Made by a program: the position numbers and the translations under genes. Shown piece after piece: positions 34,823 through 48,646 of a DNA stretch of 64,000 nt (position 1 is the stretch's first letter; each line of letters opens with the position of its first letter). The notes under the pieces were generated by a model that was not told the origin of the DNA, ran no database searches, and saw only the letters and a list, made by a program, of their open reading frames with translations. The stretch is from assembly GCA_013339895.1 (NCBI GenBank), contig JABACO010000010.1:6461445-6525444 (forward strand), written 5' to 3'. Source of the DNA: Ephydatia muelleri. Its lineage: Eukaryota; Porifera; Demospongiae; Spongillida; Spongillidae.

Positions 34823-37800
34823 TAAATTTTTTCCCTGTGTTAAAACATGCCAAAGCTTTCGGAATTAGTTGAGCAAGTGTCAGTTACCCTCAGGGCACAG
34901 GGTTGCAACTAACATACATCCTGCATTTGATCAGTCATGCAATCTCCTCACTGAGGGATTTTTCATTTATTAACAGCTAAGTTATACTCTTCATGGAGTG
35001 ACTTGTACTCTTACATGAAAAAGTGACGTTTACATGTAGAACTGTAGTCCCTATTTTTTCTTCTGCAAATGGCATAACATCATCTACCTTCTTGCCTTAT
35101 AACTGTCACTACTGTTGTCATGGTGAACATGGTCAATTACATCACTTGATACTCATTTATGCATGGAAGTCATTTTGTGCCCCTGGCCCATACAAAGGGC
35201 CTACCTGGGGAGAGTAATGCTGGGGTGGGCAGGTAATTCCATTTTTCTCCATACACGCAATTAATTCCATTGTTTGTAAGATAATCTTGCGTATAATGAC
35301 TTGCGTACTTTGGATCGTACGTGTGGCTCATGTTTCATCTTGATGATTCATCGCCATGTGTACCTCTGTTTGACCCCTGACGACTTCACCTCTGCAATTG
35401 CAGTTAGGTGTAATACGCTCTGGTTAAGACCACACACATTTCAGAGAGTGTAGTATGAACAGCTCAAGGGTACGGTTCACATCCAAGTCTACTTTCCCTT
35501 GGACTACTAAATACCCATGCATCTGTCATTGACAACCAAGAAAAACAATGTCCACAATTGAACATTTTTAATCATAACGCTCCAAACAAATCCTTATAGT
35601 CATCAATGATATTGACTTGTCATTGCAATTCTTGTAGAATTATTATCAGATTAACTCATTACCATCCACCCAACGTAAACAGATGTACGTATTTGTATAT
35701 CTTCTGAACAATTAATGTTCTACACATTATCAGCCCTCCTTGGCATTTTTGATATGCCTTCATGTAGTTCACACATAACATAATTCACTCTATCATAAAG
35801 CAACATACGCTATACATACTACATAAAAGAACATCATCACAATATGAAATCTGTCAATATAAAATCAGTGGTTTGTCCAGACATATTGCATTGCTGCACT
35901 GGCAAATTCTGGAAAGTGGTATTAAATATGAATTAGAGTCAATCAGGATGTTTAAGTGAGCCAGAAGGAAACAAAAAGTACTGTGCAAGAAGTTAATTTT
36001 TATTTATTTATTTATTTTCTTTGTTCTTTTTCTTTTGATTTGATATAAATATTGGTAATTATTATTCTCTTTTTCGGTTATAGTAGTAGTAGTATTATTT
36101 TTATTATTATATATTAGTAAAAAAAAACTGTGCAAGAAGCTTGTACACAGTAAGTCTATTAGGGAAAGCAACTACACAACTGTATGAACACTTACATCTA
36201 TAAAGCTTTATTAACATGAGTTCAATACACAATTAATATTCATCACAAGGATTTTTTGGAAGGGTATCTTAGAACAGACCAGCATAACAAATTAGTGCAT
36301 ATTTCTATATTTGGTGTCTGACTGCATTACCAAAGAAATGTACTTGCAAAGGAAAAGAAAATCAACTTCACATCTCAATTCACCACTACATTATTTAAAA
36401 ATACTTTTCACTACTAAAATTCAGAGTTGGTTCACATGAATCCAAGTCCACAAGCACGTAAGAAGAATGCTAAGTGGTGATAACTCCAACTGAGTACGTA
36501 ACGCGAGGCGCTCGTAGGAACAGAGGAGATATCAAATATTAACAATCACAAGCACACAACTGTACAAAGGAGGGTAGTACGCTGACAAGGAACAGCAACC
36601 AGCGCCGTTGTTGCAGGACCCGCCGAGAGAGAGAGAGAGAGATAAGACTCTGGCGGGTTCTTAAGTAGTTCATTCCCAAACTGCGCATGTCCATTACACC
36701 TTGACTTCTTCTAGAAGCTTCCACATGTGAGACCTTACAAGTCCTATTGTACTAACACATTAAGTCCCATTACCACACTAAGCTGTCATCACTGAACCTA
36801 ATACAGTACATCACAATAGGAAGTCAATGCCTTATTTTTACCTCATAACAATGCATTACAAAATATCTAGGCCTTCAAAGTACTACTGTGTGAAAATTAT
36901 GCCCATTGCATGGAAGCAGACTATTTTCATTGTAAGATTTGCACACATGCCATGGGAGAAAACTTCTACCATGTTTCAACAAGACAGGCTAATCCCCATA
37001 CCAGTGCTAGATCAACTGTATGGAGTTAAAAGCTGCATTGACAATACAGTTGAGAATGTCAATATCACATCTCCACATGCAGCTTTAATATTGAATCCGT
37101 ACAGTATTGAAATGGCTTTAAATGTGCCAGCTAGTTTTGCAATGATACTGATAGAGATGCAATGCCCAGACCAACACTACTTGATACCAATCCATTTACA
37201 TCAACCACAGATACCTGCTGAAGTCTGATATGAATGAACAACACTGCATGTTACCTGCAAACCAATATCAACATGATTTTGAACAAAGACATACATCAGC
37301 ATTTGGGTTCAGATGAGGGGAGTTCTGAAAAAGCATCAGCTTTAATGTAGGTGTGTATTTTCTAGACAGTGTTTTCCCTCTAAAATGTAATTATAGATCT
37401 TTCCTCTGCCTTAAGGGTTTTGCCACAAGGGGTTTGTCGATGGTGAGTGTGCTGTTATTTATTGTTTTTTCTGCTGGCTGTGTGCTATGGCAATGCAGCA
37501 TAATCTTTTTGAATGATGTCAAACAGGAAAGGATCTGGAGGAGAGAGATCAAACTTCTTTTGCACTTAGTGTGAAGCCCTTCACATTTAAGTGAGTAGAT
37601 TTTCACTTCATTGATTTTGGAGATAGGCTGATCAAATAAATGCGCATTGATCTGCACATATAATGCAAGCAGCTTGCATATGCTTTACCACAATTGAACA
37701 GATAATCTGCCTTTTTTTCCTCGAGGTAAATGATGATTCATTTCAGTGCTCCTGGCATACGGAGTACATAATGCATATGAGCACATGCTATTAGACTGAT

Positions 37801-40598
37801 CTAAGTGTTTTTGTTTACATGTGCCAATCATTGTAATGCATATTAACCAATGAAGGAGATTGCAATGAAATAGAGATGCATCACAGGGGCTATTGGGAAC
37901 CAAGGGACCAATTGGAAAAGCATGGAATAACTACAATGAATTACAAACATTTTCTAGTAGAGTTTGAGTTTTAATAGTAAATATTTTTGTCATTGATCCA
38001 ATTTTGTTGTGTTTTACAAATTTTCCAAACTTGTTCCAAATAGTCCCAGTTGATGGTACCAATCTGGAAACTTAAGTTTAGAAAACAGAGAGAATGTTGG
38101 TAACAGGAAGAAAAAAAACTTTCAGTTTGCTAAAACAAGCTCTGCAAAACAACAAATAGCTATGTTCAAGCTTCGTTTGCCAGCATCAAATTCAACAACA
38201 AACACACACTGAGTATTAGAGTGAATGCAGAAAGAGGAACTGTTAAGTACTTGAGCATTCCACTTGCAAAGAATGTTTGTGTGGCATACCAGAATGTATG
38301 ACGGGGCTGAATAACAATGGCCACCACCACCTTAGTTACAAATCAATTTTGTCTTAACTTGTCTATAAATAATATATCATTAAATTCATAATTGGCATAT
38401 TGTTATAGTGTCTGTAAATTAATGTCCAAAATAAATATCATCATTGTATGAGAGCTAGTGCTCTAAGATAAGTGCAGCAATTTAGTCTTAGTGCATCAAT
38501 GTTATGTCGTTGTAGTGTTCATGGTATGCTGCATGCAGCCGCTACGCACCAACAGTCTAGCTTAGACACACCAAGTTTTATTCGCCACAATGTCTTACAA
38601 GGCACACACAGAACCAATGACTGAATCCAGGGTGGAACTGCTTCCTGCAGCCTTCCCGTTCTGTCTCTGTCCTGAACTTGCTCGAGAATTAAATAGTTGT
38701 CACCCAAAACCAGTTTGTCCAGTGTATAAAACCAGTTGACAAGTGCAACCTGAAATGCCAAACTACCGTCTCATACACAAATACAGTACAAATCAAGGTT
38801 AGTTACTACCATTGTTCAATAGACCCTATACAACAAGTCGTCATGTAAACCTGGGTCAGTGCATTGAATTTCTAAAATAAAATAAAACAATTTTAAAAGC
38901 ACTATCATAAAGAGATCTTGGATATTGTGGTGCAAAAAGTAAGGAAACGATACAGTTTTGATAGAATAGGGTTAGATAGGACACTAATAAACAGCTTGTA
39001 GTATCTAAAATGTATTTGGAATCAATATGTCATAGAAATGATATATGCTGTAATGGTTTTGATAAATCTGTGATGTTACTGTATATTGGTTAGACTTATA
39101 GGGCAGCTGGATTATATCAGCTTCAAATATATTTCTCTCACCCTCAAAGTTTTATATACTAGAGGACGTGTTTATCCAACACCAGCACCCTCCTACCCTC
39201 AAACATCTATCTGAATCCATGGCTTGTTCACTGGACAGATTTATATGTGAAGTTTTAAATTAATTCTTTGATGGAATTAAGAACATGATATCTGCACTCT
39301 GCATTCCGTTAACACAGTTCACACTTCTATCACTGTACTGCAACAAGAACTGTGAAAGGCGGGCTGTGGAAAACAGTTGCTGAGTCAATATTCCATAATT
39401 CCCAACCATACATCCTTGAATGATATGGGCAGCTGATCTCTGTGGTAGGTAGCGGAACTTCGTTCTTCTCCCCCCCCCCCCCCCCCCCCCCCCGCCCCAA
39501 TCTAACCTTTACACACTACAGTGTATCTGGAGGCAGGGTGGGGATGTACACCAGTCAGATTTCAGTAAGTATGATCAGGGATGATTGAGATTATTCATCA
39601 TGCACAGCGTCAAGATTGTTAAAGTGCAGGATCCAAGCAATCACCGATAACTATCTGTTAGAAGAAAACACTATCTAAATGCATCAGCGCAAGTTATGAT
39701 TAGAAGGATGGCGTGAGATTGTGGAGGGTGGGGGGAGGGGGGAGGGGGGAGGGGGGAGGGGGAGGAGGGGGAGGGGGGGGGGGGGAGGGGGGAGGGGGAG
39801 TTGTGTAATATGCTCTCATACATTATGCAGACATGTCAGTGTACAGTATGTGATTAGGAGATGCGAAGGGAGGGCATGTGTGCAGCAGGAGAAATAAGAG
39901 TGGCATTATATGAATGCATGGCTAAACAATGTGCTGCTAGATACAATGGGTCCAGCAATCATAACAATCTAATGTGTAGGTGGAATTGTAAAATCTACAG
40001 AGCATGCAGTTCTGCTAAACTAGAATTCTAGGCTTTCCAAAACTCAATATTAATGAAGTATTTGCCTCCTCCCTACTTACCACTGCCTCCATGGCTAAGC
40101 TAATATTTCTATTAGCACAAACATAGAACCAACTGCAGCCACACATGTGCTTTGGCATTAACATGTGATATGCATGCTTTGCATCAAAGACAATTAATAC
40201 TTCAACTAGAACAAAAACGAAAATACAGCTGCAATAAAGCACAAATGGCACACATACATGTAAAGAGTCAAACTCTCACATACAGTTCAGAACTCTATTA
40301 ATGGTTATACCTAGTGTTATATGTTAATACAAAGTATAATTAATTGCGCTAGGCATGAACAAAAATTTTTTTGTTTCAAGTCAATCAAAGCTATACATCA
40401 AGGTTAGTAAATCAATGTCAGGAACTAAAATATGACAATTGGTTCATTATAATCAAGTAAGGTTAACTTAGCAGCTGGTTAGTTTTATCACCAAATACAT
40501 TTCATCCAATTATCTTTAATTTCAACTCAGCATTGAAGTTGATTTATGTACTTTTGCAAATACAATGTGGTATATTTAATTTAGCATTCGAGTGCAAC
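34823..40598. other. gene-poor AT-rich region
   Basis: No exon with a recognisable domain. A 133-codon plus frame (36827-37228) and an 80-codon minus frame (38519-38761) lack known motifs; the latter has a rather coding-like helix (NYLILEQVQDRDRTGRLQEA) but no further support. Low-complexity tracts: AT-rich near 36000-36120, (GA)n near 36625-36642, poly-C 39469-39493. Confidence 0.4.
39728..39800 (+). repeat. GGGGGGA-type tract
   Basis: About ten runs of four or more G separated by single A, a strong G-quadruplex candidate on the plus strand. It lies in spacer, 0.8 kb from the nearest foldback element. Confidence 0.9.
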
Positions 40599-40600
40599 TA

Positions 40601-40857
40601 TATGGGACAGTTTCCGCGAAAATTGCCCCACGGTTAAAATGTCATAAAAATGCATCACGTTTGAATCGCTATAACTTCCCAACGGATAACCGCTATCGAC
40701 TTCCTATTTTCAACACTTCGTACTACACCATTTCACTATGAAGTGTTGAAAATAGGAAGTCGAGAGCGTTATCCGTTGGGAATTATAGCGATTCAAACGC
40801 GATGCATTTTTATAACATTTTAAACTGTGGGGCAATTTTCGCGGAAACTGTCCCATA
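40601..40857. mobile_element. 257 bp foldback MITE with TA flanks
   Basis: Near-perfect palindrome: TATGGGACAGTTTCCGCGAA at the left returns as TTCGCGGAAACTGTCCCATA at the right, around a ~20 bp loop. TA dinucleotides flank both ends, consistent with Tc1/mariner-type target use. A half copy lies at 51011-51138. Confidence 0.9.
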
Positions 40858-41360
40858 TATACATATTGAACTGCTACATGGCATAACAAATGTTGTGTAA
40901 TGCCTAACTCATTCTAAGTACAAATAAATAAACATCAGATTTAAACCAGCCACTTGTATAAATTACAATGTAATACCATAATTAGTTACCAGTTTGGGAA
41001 CTTTTTTTACAGGATACAAGACAGACATACAGGATACTGTATCAACAATTAACCATACATGAAATGTACTACAAGTGATGGCACTTCATATGATACCACA
41101 GACTATGTTCAATCAAACTGCAATTAAATTCTAATTTTAGACATCAATGTCATTAAATTATCAATCTATCTGGTGCCATGGAGGAGACCATTCACAGCAC
41201 TGTAGATTGTTCAGGGGTATGTATCACCACCAATGGCACTGGAAGGACAGTCACTGGAGTGACCATTACTAGTGTCAGCTCGTTCAATGTCATTGGGAGT
41301 CCCTTCATTAAGATGCATGGTGTGGGTAAGTGAACAGTCGGAATACCTTCTACTACTCAC

Positions 41361-43879
41361 TTTTTTCTTTTTCACCCAGCAGTAGTAACCAGCACCACTA
41401 GTAATAGAAATATCACCACTAGCCCAACACATACAGCAATTACAATTACTGGGAAAGAAAGGTATATGAAGCTAGTACACTGTATCAAGTAAGAACTAAC
41501 CAGTATCATCGATATGTACTGCACTAGTAGTATTGTTGCTGGCAGGTGTAGAAGATGTATTTCCTGCTGCTGGAATGTTGGTTTGGTTTGGGGAGATGCC
41601 ACATCTGAAGAAATATAAATGTCCAAGTAATGATGTTCATGTGCATATGTGCTTGAAGTATGGTACAGAGCATTTAGGCCAATATTTCTTTAACAACATA
41701 GGTCAGTGAATGGTACATGTTCACATTTTATTAGACATACAGTCATGTAGTGTACTGCACTTAATTTCCTAACCTGTTGGTGATCTCCTTTGCAGCTCAA
41801 GAGTACATGTAGTTGCATTCCCATTTCCAGCTCCATTGACAGCAAACAATGTAAACTCCACTGCACCATTATAGTCCAAGATGGTTGTTTTCTTCCATCA
41901 GTTATGAAAAATGGATCCCTTAGATCAAGTGAGTAGTTACAAGATGCCAAAGGGTTGCAGTAGTGTAGTTGGATTATTGAATGTCTTTGTTCCAATTGTA
42001 AGATTGCTACTTAGAACATAATGGGAAATTGTGGGAGGAGTAGACACTTGAAGGGAATCTGGTGCTATCCAGAGAGGCTCACAGAATAGTTGAAACATTC
42101 ATTTTCAAATCATTTGGTGGTGGCAGGATGCCTAAATGTGGTGAGAAATAATACTGGTATGTAATGTGTAAACACAAATGACCAAATGGATACGACTGAA
42201 TTTTACTTGTTTGTTGAATACCCCCAATACAGGAAATCATAATTCTAATGAACAGACAATACCATATATTATCAGAACTGTACCTTGAAGGAATAGTTTT
42301 CACTGGATTACTTGCTGATTGAAGGTTAATGATAAGTCCTGCACTATGCAGATCACTGTAATGTTGTTGTTAGCTTTGGTGGGTTGGAACAATGAGCTGA
42401 GAGGACACAGAAAGTCCTGATATATAAGGTCAGTGTAAGTATTCTTATTGTTACATATGTTTCACCAGTATCTGTCCATCCACCTCCACAGAAGACGTTT
42501 CCATTTCCAGAGCAGTTGATTGTAAAGATTGATGCAGTGTTCTCAAATGTTGTGTAGACATGAGGTGGTACAATAACAACACTGGCATCTGTAATGTGCA
42601 CACAAATGAAAACTTCACAATCTATATGCAGTGCCCCAGTTATTTGACATGGGGACGATGGGAGAATGTGACATTTCCCTTTCAGGTGAGCTCACCAAAA
42701 TGTAGTGGGGAGATGATGTGAAAGATAGGCGAAATGTATTCACATGTTATGTATGATAGTAATTTTCTTAGTTGGCCTTCACCCCAATGGCCACTCCAAG
42801 TAGTGTAATATAAAACTTACTCATGAATATTAGCCTCGATTACTCACATGTAAAGTGTATGTACAGCCCATATATTTTAGTTACAAATGAGCTCTCCACA
42901 AGTAGTATGAAAAAGGTAGTATGTACACAAAATCCAGGTGTAAATAATGCAAAAGGCATTTTTGTGTTCATGACTGCTGACTTGCAATTAAAGTGCATGT
43001 CATCGTACTAATATGATTTACTAACCTACTTGTACCACATTTGTTACAAGGACAAGATCCCACACCATACTCCCATGCAGAATATTTGTATGCATTTCAT
43101 GTATGCAGTGTCCTGAGTCACAAGGTATGGCACAATTAATATGCCACATTACTTGTACACTGTAGGTTATGCACATGGGTCACCTGATTGTGATGAAAGG
43201 TTTTAGGGCGGTAGGTTCGTGCAAACTTCCAACCATACCACGTTTGGTACAGCGGTAATGGCAAGCGTGAGCATGTTGGTTTTATTCTACTCACAACATA
43301 TCGACAAAGCAATTTAGCTACCCCTAGCAGTGAATGATGTCCTTCGCTTCTTTGATAAGGACAATTGTAGGTAAAGTTTGACGTGTGTGCAGCTAGTGCT
43401 TTTCAAAGCTGTGATGCAGATTCTCATATCAATACCATCGTGAGTTTGTTACCTGACTGTGGATGGGTCCTCATGCCACATTAATTACACATGCAAGTAG
43501 TGGCACTCTGAATCATGAAAACAAAATGACTTTCAGATACAAGTATACATTACCTTAATATGTAGTCTGCTCACATTCTTTATTACCGAAACAAATGCAC
43601 ATCCTACCTGAACAACATACACAAGTACAGTACATGTAAAAGCATGCAAGACTATGTAACTATGTAATGATGAGAGTGTTTAGCGTTATATGATCCATGT
43701 TTATCTCTTAAGATGATGACTGAAACACACACTGTAACACACAAAAACCCACACAAACACACCACACACACACACACACAGAATCCAGCTGAAAAATTGT
43801 GAAGGATATAGCTCTACCCCCCAAATGTATCATATCGACACAGAACACTGTTAGCAAGCACCATACACATGTACTTACT
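41361..43879 (-). pseudogene. Ig-FN3-stalk-TM receptor, tandem unit 1
   Basis: Exon-like segments (minus): leader-like ending at 43879 (LLLLLLGIPSGT, no clear ATG), Ig 42294-42598 (DASVVIVPPH, FTINCSGNG), FN3 42131-41774 (CNYSLDL, with indels), stalk 41501-41604 (NQTNIPAAGNTSSTPASNNT, Thr/Ser/Asn rich), TM 41361-41448 (VIVIAVCVGLVVIFLLLVVL) with a GTGAGT donor. The Ig, FN3 and stalk exons each carry small frame-shifting indels against units 2 and 3. A possible tail with NDIERADTSNGHSSDCPS and a stop lies at 41211-41300. Likely decayed, unless the indels are sequence errors. Confidence 0.7.
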
Positions 43880-45380
43880 GGTGCCAGAAGGTATCCCCAG
43901 AAGTAACAATAGCAAGATCACTCCTAATCAAAGATAAATTGTTTTGTTGTGAAAAAATATTTTTATTGTGTACCAATCAGAGAAATTAAGATACATGGTG
44001 TAAGTGAATTATTCAAGTTAGACACTTCAGCTTACTCTTTCTCGTCTTGAAATAATGCACAACTATAACCAGCACCACTACTGTTGTGCACAGTGGAATA
44101 AACACTACTACTACAGCTGATACAACAGCAATTATTTCTGGAAAGGGAAGGTACAAATCAAACTAAATCTAACTGGAAAGAAGCACTGACCCTTGATTGA
44201 CATGGTGGAAGTAGTGCCAGCTGCAGTAAAAAAGTACCTACTGTTGTCAGAACTGTTTGGTTTGGTTGTGTTTCAACACCTGAAGAAATGTGCATTGACA
44301 CATAAATGCAATCCTGTACACTGGAATAATGGTACAAAGCATTGCATCAACTCTGCTGTTTATTCTAAGAGCTCTCTCTTGCAACTTGCATGTCACACAT
44401 GTAAGTGTAAACTTGGGGGTGAGGTGCTCTGTAAATATCTAACTACAAATGATCTTATTCATCTTCATACTACGTGAGTGCATTGCATCATTTAATATTA
44501 GTTACTGACCTGGGGTGTCTTCAGTACATTAGTAATTGCATTCCCATTTCCAGCTCCATTGACAGCAAACAATGTAAACTCCACTGCACCATTATAGTCT
44601 AAGATGGTTGTATTTCCATCTCCATTACTTATAAAAAATGGATCCGTTAGATCCAGTGAGTAGTTACAAGATGCTAAAGGGTTGCATGTAGTTGGATTAT
44701 TGAATGTCTTTGTGCCATTTGTTAGATTGTTACTTAAAACATTATGGGAAATTGTGGGAGGTGTTGAAACTTGAAGAGAATCTGGTACTACCCAGGAGAG
44801 TCTTACAGAATAGTTTAAGACATTCATTTTCAAATCATTTGGTGGTGGCAGGATGCCTAAATGTGGTGGGAAAATAATACTGGTATGTAATGTGTATAAC
44901 ACAAATGACCATCTTGAGAAATTGGCAGTTAAATGGATATGACTGAATTTTACTTTGTTCTGTTGTATTCCCCCAATACAGGATCAGCTACTACTAATCA
45001 TAATTACAATGAACAAAGCCATATATTATCAGCACTGTACCTTGAAGGAATAATTTTACTGGATCACTTGACTGATAGTTCAATGATAAGTCCAGCACTA
45101 TACAGATCACTGTAATGTTGTTGTTAGCTTTGGTGGTTGGAACAATGAGCTGAGAGGACACAGAATGTTCATCTGGTGATATGATGAAGGGTGTAGGTTG
45201 TATTCCTTTATTGAGCACATATACTTCACCAGTGAAGTATCCATCCACTGTCCACAAAAGAAATGCTCCATTTCCAGAGCAGTTGAATGTAAAGATTGAT
45301 GCATTGTTCTCAAATGTTGTGCAGTCATGAGGTGGTGCAATGACAACACTGGCATCTGTAATGTGCACACAAATGAAAAC
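42600..45380. repeat. tandem duplicate unit (about 2.7 kb), matches 45380-47900
   Basis: Not only the exons but the spacers repeat: CACCCCAATGGCCACTCCAA near 42778 and 45550, TTAGGGCGGTAG near 43203 and 45911, a CA run near 43745 and 46255, and the leader-like exon at 43879 and 46443. The receptor units therefore arose by tandem duplication of a segment spanning gene plus spacer. Confidence 0.85.
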
Positions 45381-46499
45381 TTCACACACTATATGTTGTG
45401 CCCGACTTATTTGATATAGGGACAACTAAGAAAAATACTATCATGCATAACAGCCTGCATGTATCTTTAATACCACCTCCAGCTGTGCCACAAACTGTTA
45501 CACTTATGAGCTCACCTGAAAAGGACATGTCACATTCTCCCATCACCCTCCACCCCAATGGCCACTCCAAGTAGTCTAATGCAATACTTATTTACGAATC
45601 ACTAGCCTCGATTACTCACATATATCTACAGCCCATATATTTAGCTCTCACCAGGGGTAAATACATGCAAAAGGCATTTTTGGTTTCATGACTGCCGACT
45701 TGCAATTAAAGTGCATGTATCGTACTAATATGATTTACTAACCTACTGTGCCACATTTGTTACAAGGACAAGATCCCACACCATACTCCTATGCAGAATA
45801 TTTGTATGCATTTCATGCATGCAGTGTCTGAGTCACAAGGTATGGTACAACTAATATGCCACATTACTTGTAGAGGTATGCACATGGGTCACGTGTTGTG
45901 ATGAAAAGGTTTTAGGGCGGTAGTTCGTGCAAACTTCCAACCATACCACGGTTGGTAGAGCTGTAATGGCATGCTTCAAGCATTGTTGGTTTTATTCTAC
46001 TCCCAAAACATATTGACAAAGCAATTTAGTTACCCCTAGCAGTGAATGTGTCCTTTGCTTCTTTGATAAGACAATTTTAGGTAAAGTTTGAAGTGTGTGC
46101 AGGATGTGCTTTTCAAAGCTGTGATGCAGATTCTCATATATTGATTCCATCGTGCAAGACTATGTACATGTACATGTAACTATGTGATGATGAGAGTGTT
46201 TAGCGTATTTTGGTCCATGTTATCTCTTAAGAATGATGACTGAAACCACACACAAGCACACACACATGCACACACACACACACACACACACACAATCCAG
46301 CTGAATAGTACATTGTGAAGGATATAGCTCTACCCCAAATGTATCATATGACATAGAACACTGTTAGCAAGCACCATACACATGTACATTGTACATGTAA
46401 ATGGAGGGGGTTAACTAGAGTAGCTCAGTCACATGTACTTACTGGTGCCAGGAGGTAGCCCCACTAGTAACAAAGGCAAGATCAGCACTCCTATCCAAA
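44036..46499 (-). pseudogene. Ig-FN3-stalk-TM receptor, tandem unit 2
   Basis: Segments (minus): leader-like exon 46443-46499 (GVLILPLLLVGLPPGT, phase 1 donor, no ATG seen), Ig 45041-45355 (105 codons, intact; CTTFENNASIFTFNCSGNG, FLLWTVDGYF, ITVICIVLDL, VKLFLQ), FN3 44511-44856 (GILPPPNDLKMNV, VRLSWVVPDSL, EFTLFAVNGAGNGNA), stalk 44191-44279, TM 44036-44137 (VVSAVVVVFIPLCTTVVVLV, then HYFKTRK). Phase 1 throughout. Against unit 3 the FN3 end and the stalk each lack one base, which would shift frame. No tail exon was found. This is the best preserved Ig exon of the cluster. Confidence 0.75.
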
Positions 46500-47900
46500 G
46501 ATAAATTGTTTTGTTGTGAAAAAATATTTATTGTGTACCAATCAGAGAAATTAAGATACATGGTGTAAGTGAATTATTCAAGTTAGACACTTCAGCTTAC
46601 TCTTTCTCGTCTTGAAATAATGCACAACTATAACCAGCACCACTACTGTTGTGCACAGTGGAATAAACACTACTACTACAGCTGATACAACAGCAATTAT
46701 TTCTGGAAAGGGAAGGTACAAATCAAACTAAATCTAACTGGAAAGAAGCACTGACCCTTGATTGACATGGTGGAAGTAGTGCCAGCTGCAGTATAAGAAG
46801 TACCTACTGTTGTCAGAACTGTTTGGTTTGGATGTGTTTCAACACCTGAAGAAATGTGCATTGACACATAAATGCAATCCTGTACACTGGAATAATGGTA
46901 CAAAGCATTGCATCAACTCTGCTGTTTATTCTAAGAGCTCTCTCTTGCAACTTGCATGTCACACATGTAAGTGTAAACTTGGGGGTGAGGTGCTCTGTAA
47001 TGATCTAACTACATATGATATTATTCATCTTCATACTACGCAACCACACATAGAGTGCATTGCATCATATTAATATTAGTTACTGACCTGGTGGTGTCTT
47101 CAGTACATTAGTAATTGCATTCCCATTTCCAGCTCCATTGACAGCAAACAATGTAAACTCCACTGTACCATTATAGTCCAACATGGTTGTATTTCCATCA
47201 GATGTGAAAAATGGATCCATTAGATCAAGTGAGTAGTTACAAGATGCCAAAGGGTTGCATGTAGTTGGATTATTGAATGTCTTTGTTCCATTTGTTAGGT
47301 TGTTACTAAGAACATAATGGGAAATGGTGGGGAGGAGTGGACACTTCAAGGGAATCTGGTGCTACCCAGGAGAGGCTCAAAATAGTTGGAGACATTAATT
47401 TTCAAATCATTTGGTGGTGGCAGGATGGCCTAAATGGGTGAGAAAAATACCATCTAGAGAAATTTGCAGCAAAGGATACACTGAATTTTACTTTTTGTTC
47501 TGTTGTATTTATAGTACCCGCTAATACTCAATCATCTGATACAATGATCATTGACAAATACATTACACTGTACCTTGAAGGAATAGTTTCACTGGATTAC
47601 TAAACTGAGGTTAAATGATAATCCCCACTATGCAGATCACTGTAAGTTGTTGTTAGCTTTGGTGGTTGGAACAATGAGCTGAGAGGACACAGAAAGTCCA
47701 TCTGGTGATATGATGTATGGTGTTAATCGTATTCCTTTGTTGAGTACTATGGTGAGCCAGTATCATATCCATTCACTGTCCACAGAAGATACATGTATGC
47801 TCCAATTCCGAAGCAGGTGAATGTAACATATGATGCATTGTTCTCAATGTTGTGTTGTCATGGGATGGCACACACAACACTGGCATCTGCAGTTTCTACA
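45380..47900. repeat. tandem duplicate unit, mate of 42600-45380
   Basis: See the mate entry. This copy ends near 47900, where the match to the other unit stops just upstream of the Ig exon acceptor. Confidence 0.8.
46601..47886 (-). pseudogene. Ig-FN3-stalk-TM receptor, tandem unit 3
   Basis: Segments (minus): Ig 47574-47886 (degraded, several indels), FN3 47098-47429 (TFNNPTTCNPLASCNYSLDL, TLFAVNGAGNGN; 5' part shifted), stalk 46756-46845 (GVETHPNQTVLTTVGTSYTA, intact, 30 codons), TM 46601-46702 (34 codons, identical in plan to unit 2). No leader exon is visible between the Ig exon and the gap at 48647. The stalk and TM exons are intact while the Ig exon is the most decayed of the three units, so the whole is probably a pseudogene. 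Confidence 0.7.
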
Positions 47901-48646
47901 ATTTCAAAAAAGGAATATTGGTGAAGGAGAGAACATGGCATTTGTACGCAATTGAAATTTACCCAATCTTACAACACAAGCACCGCACATTCGGCATTCA
48001 GATGGAATTGGTGCTGATTAGGTATATGATAGCGTACTTGATAAATGAATTACATGTAGATTCTGTAGAGGCATAAAACATAAACTGAATCATCTTGAGA
48101 TAGTTTGAAATTTGTGATATACTATAGCACACTATGCGAAGCTTACAATACATGTTCATACACATGTATGTGTATTCTTTCTGTCTCAAGAAACATTCTC
48201 ATTCAGAAGATTGACAGAGACAGGACCAGTACTGTATTCACTTTGCAGTAAAGTTGGCTTCAATTGTGACAATACATTATTATTACAGTAAAGCTTTGAA
48301 CATGAAAATAAATTACTGTACAACTCATCCAAAAATAGAACACTGTGAGAAGTATATGCATACTATATCATTTACATACTGCCTGAAAGTAGCAGAAGCA
48401 TCAAGAAGAAGAACATCCACTGGAATTAAATACATTCAAATAATCACATAGGCACAAATACTCTATTACAATTTGTTGTGAGATGAATTTATTGTGTACT
48501 TTATTATTATTTTATTGTTACATCATCTTAATTGTGAGACTGCAGTACATACATGTAGTGTTAAATTAAATTGTTATGCAAGAAAGGTTACACCAAACAA
48601 GCATCATGCTGAGAATACTAACTTATCTTTACAAGTCGTTTTAATT
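47901..48646. other. no gene recognised
   Basis: AT-rich spacer up to the assembly gap. I see no exon or repeat. Confidence 0.4.

Noticed and set aside
36827-37228. 133-codon plus-strand ORF
   Set aside because: AT-rich, no recognisable motif, no flanking splice signals that extend it; chance ORF is likely.
38925-38995. Another copy of the 23 kb foldback MITE
   Set aside because: Shares only GGTGCAAAAAGTAAGGAAAC-like words; no inverted arm was found.
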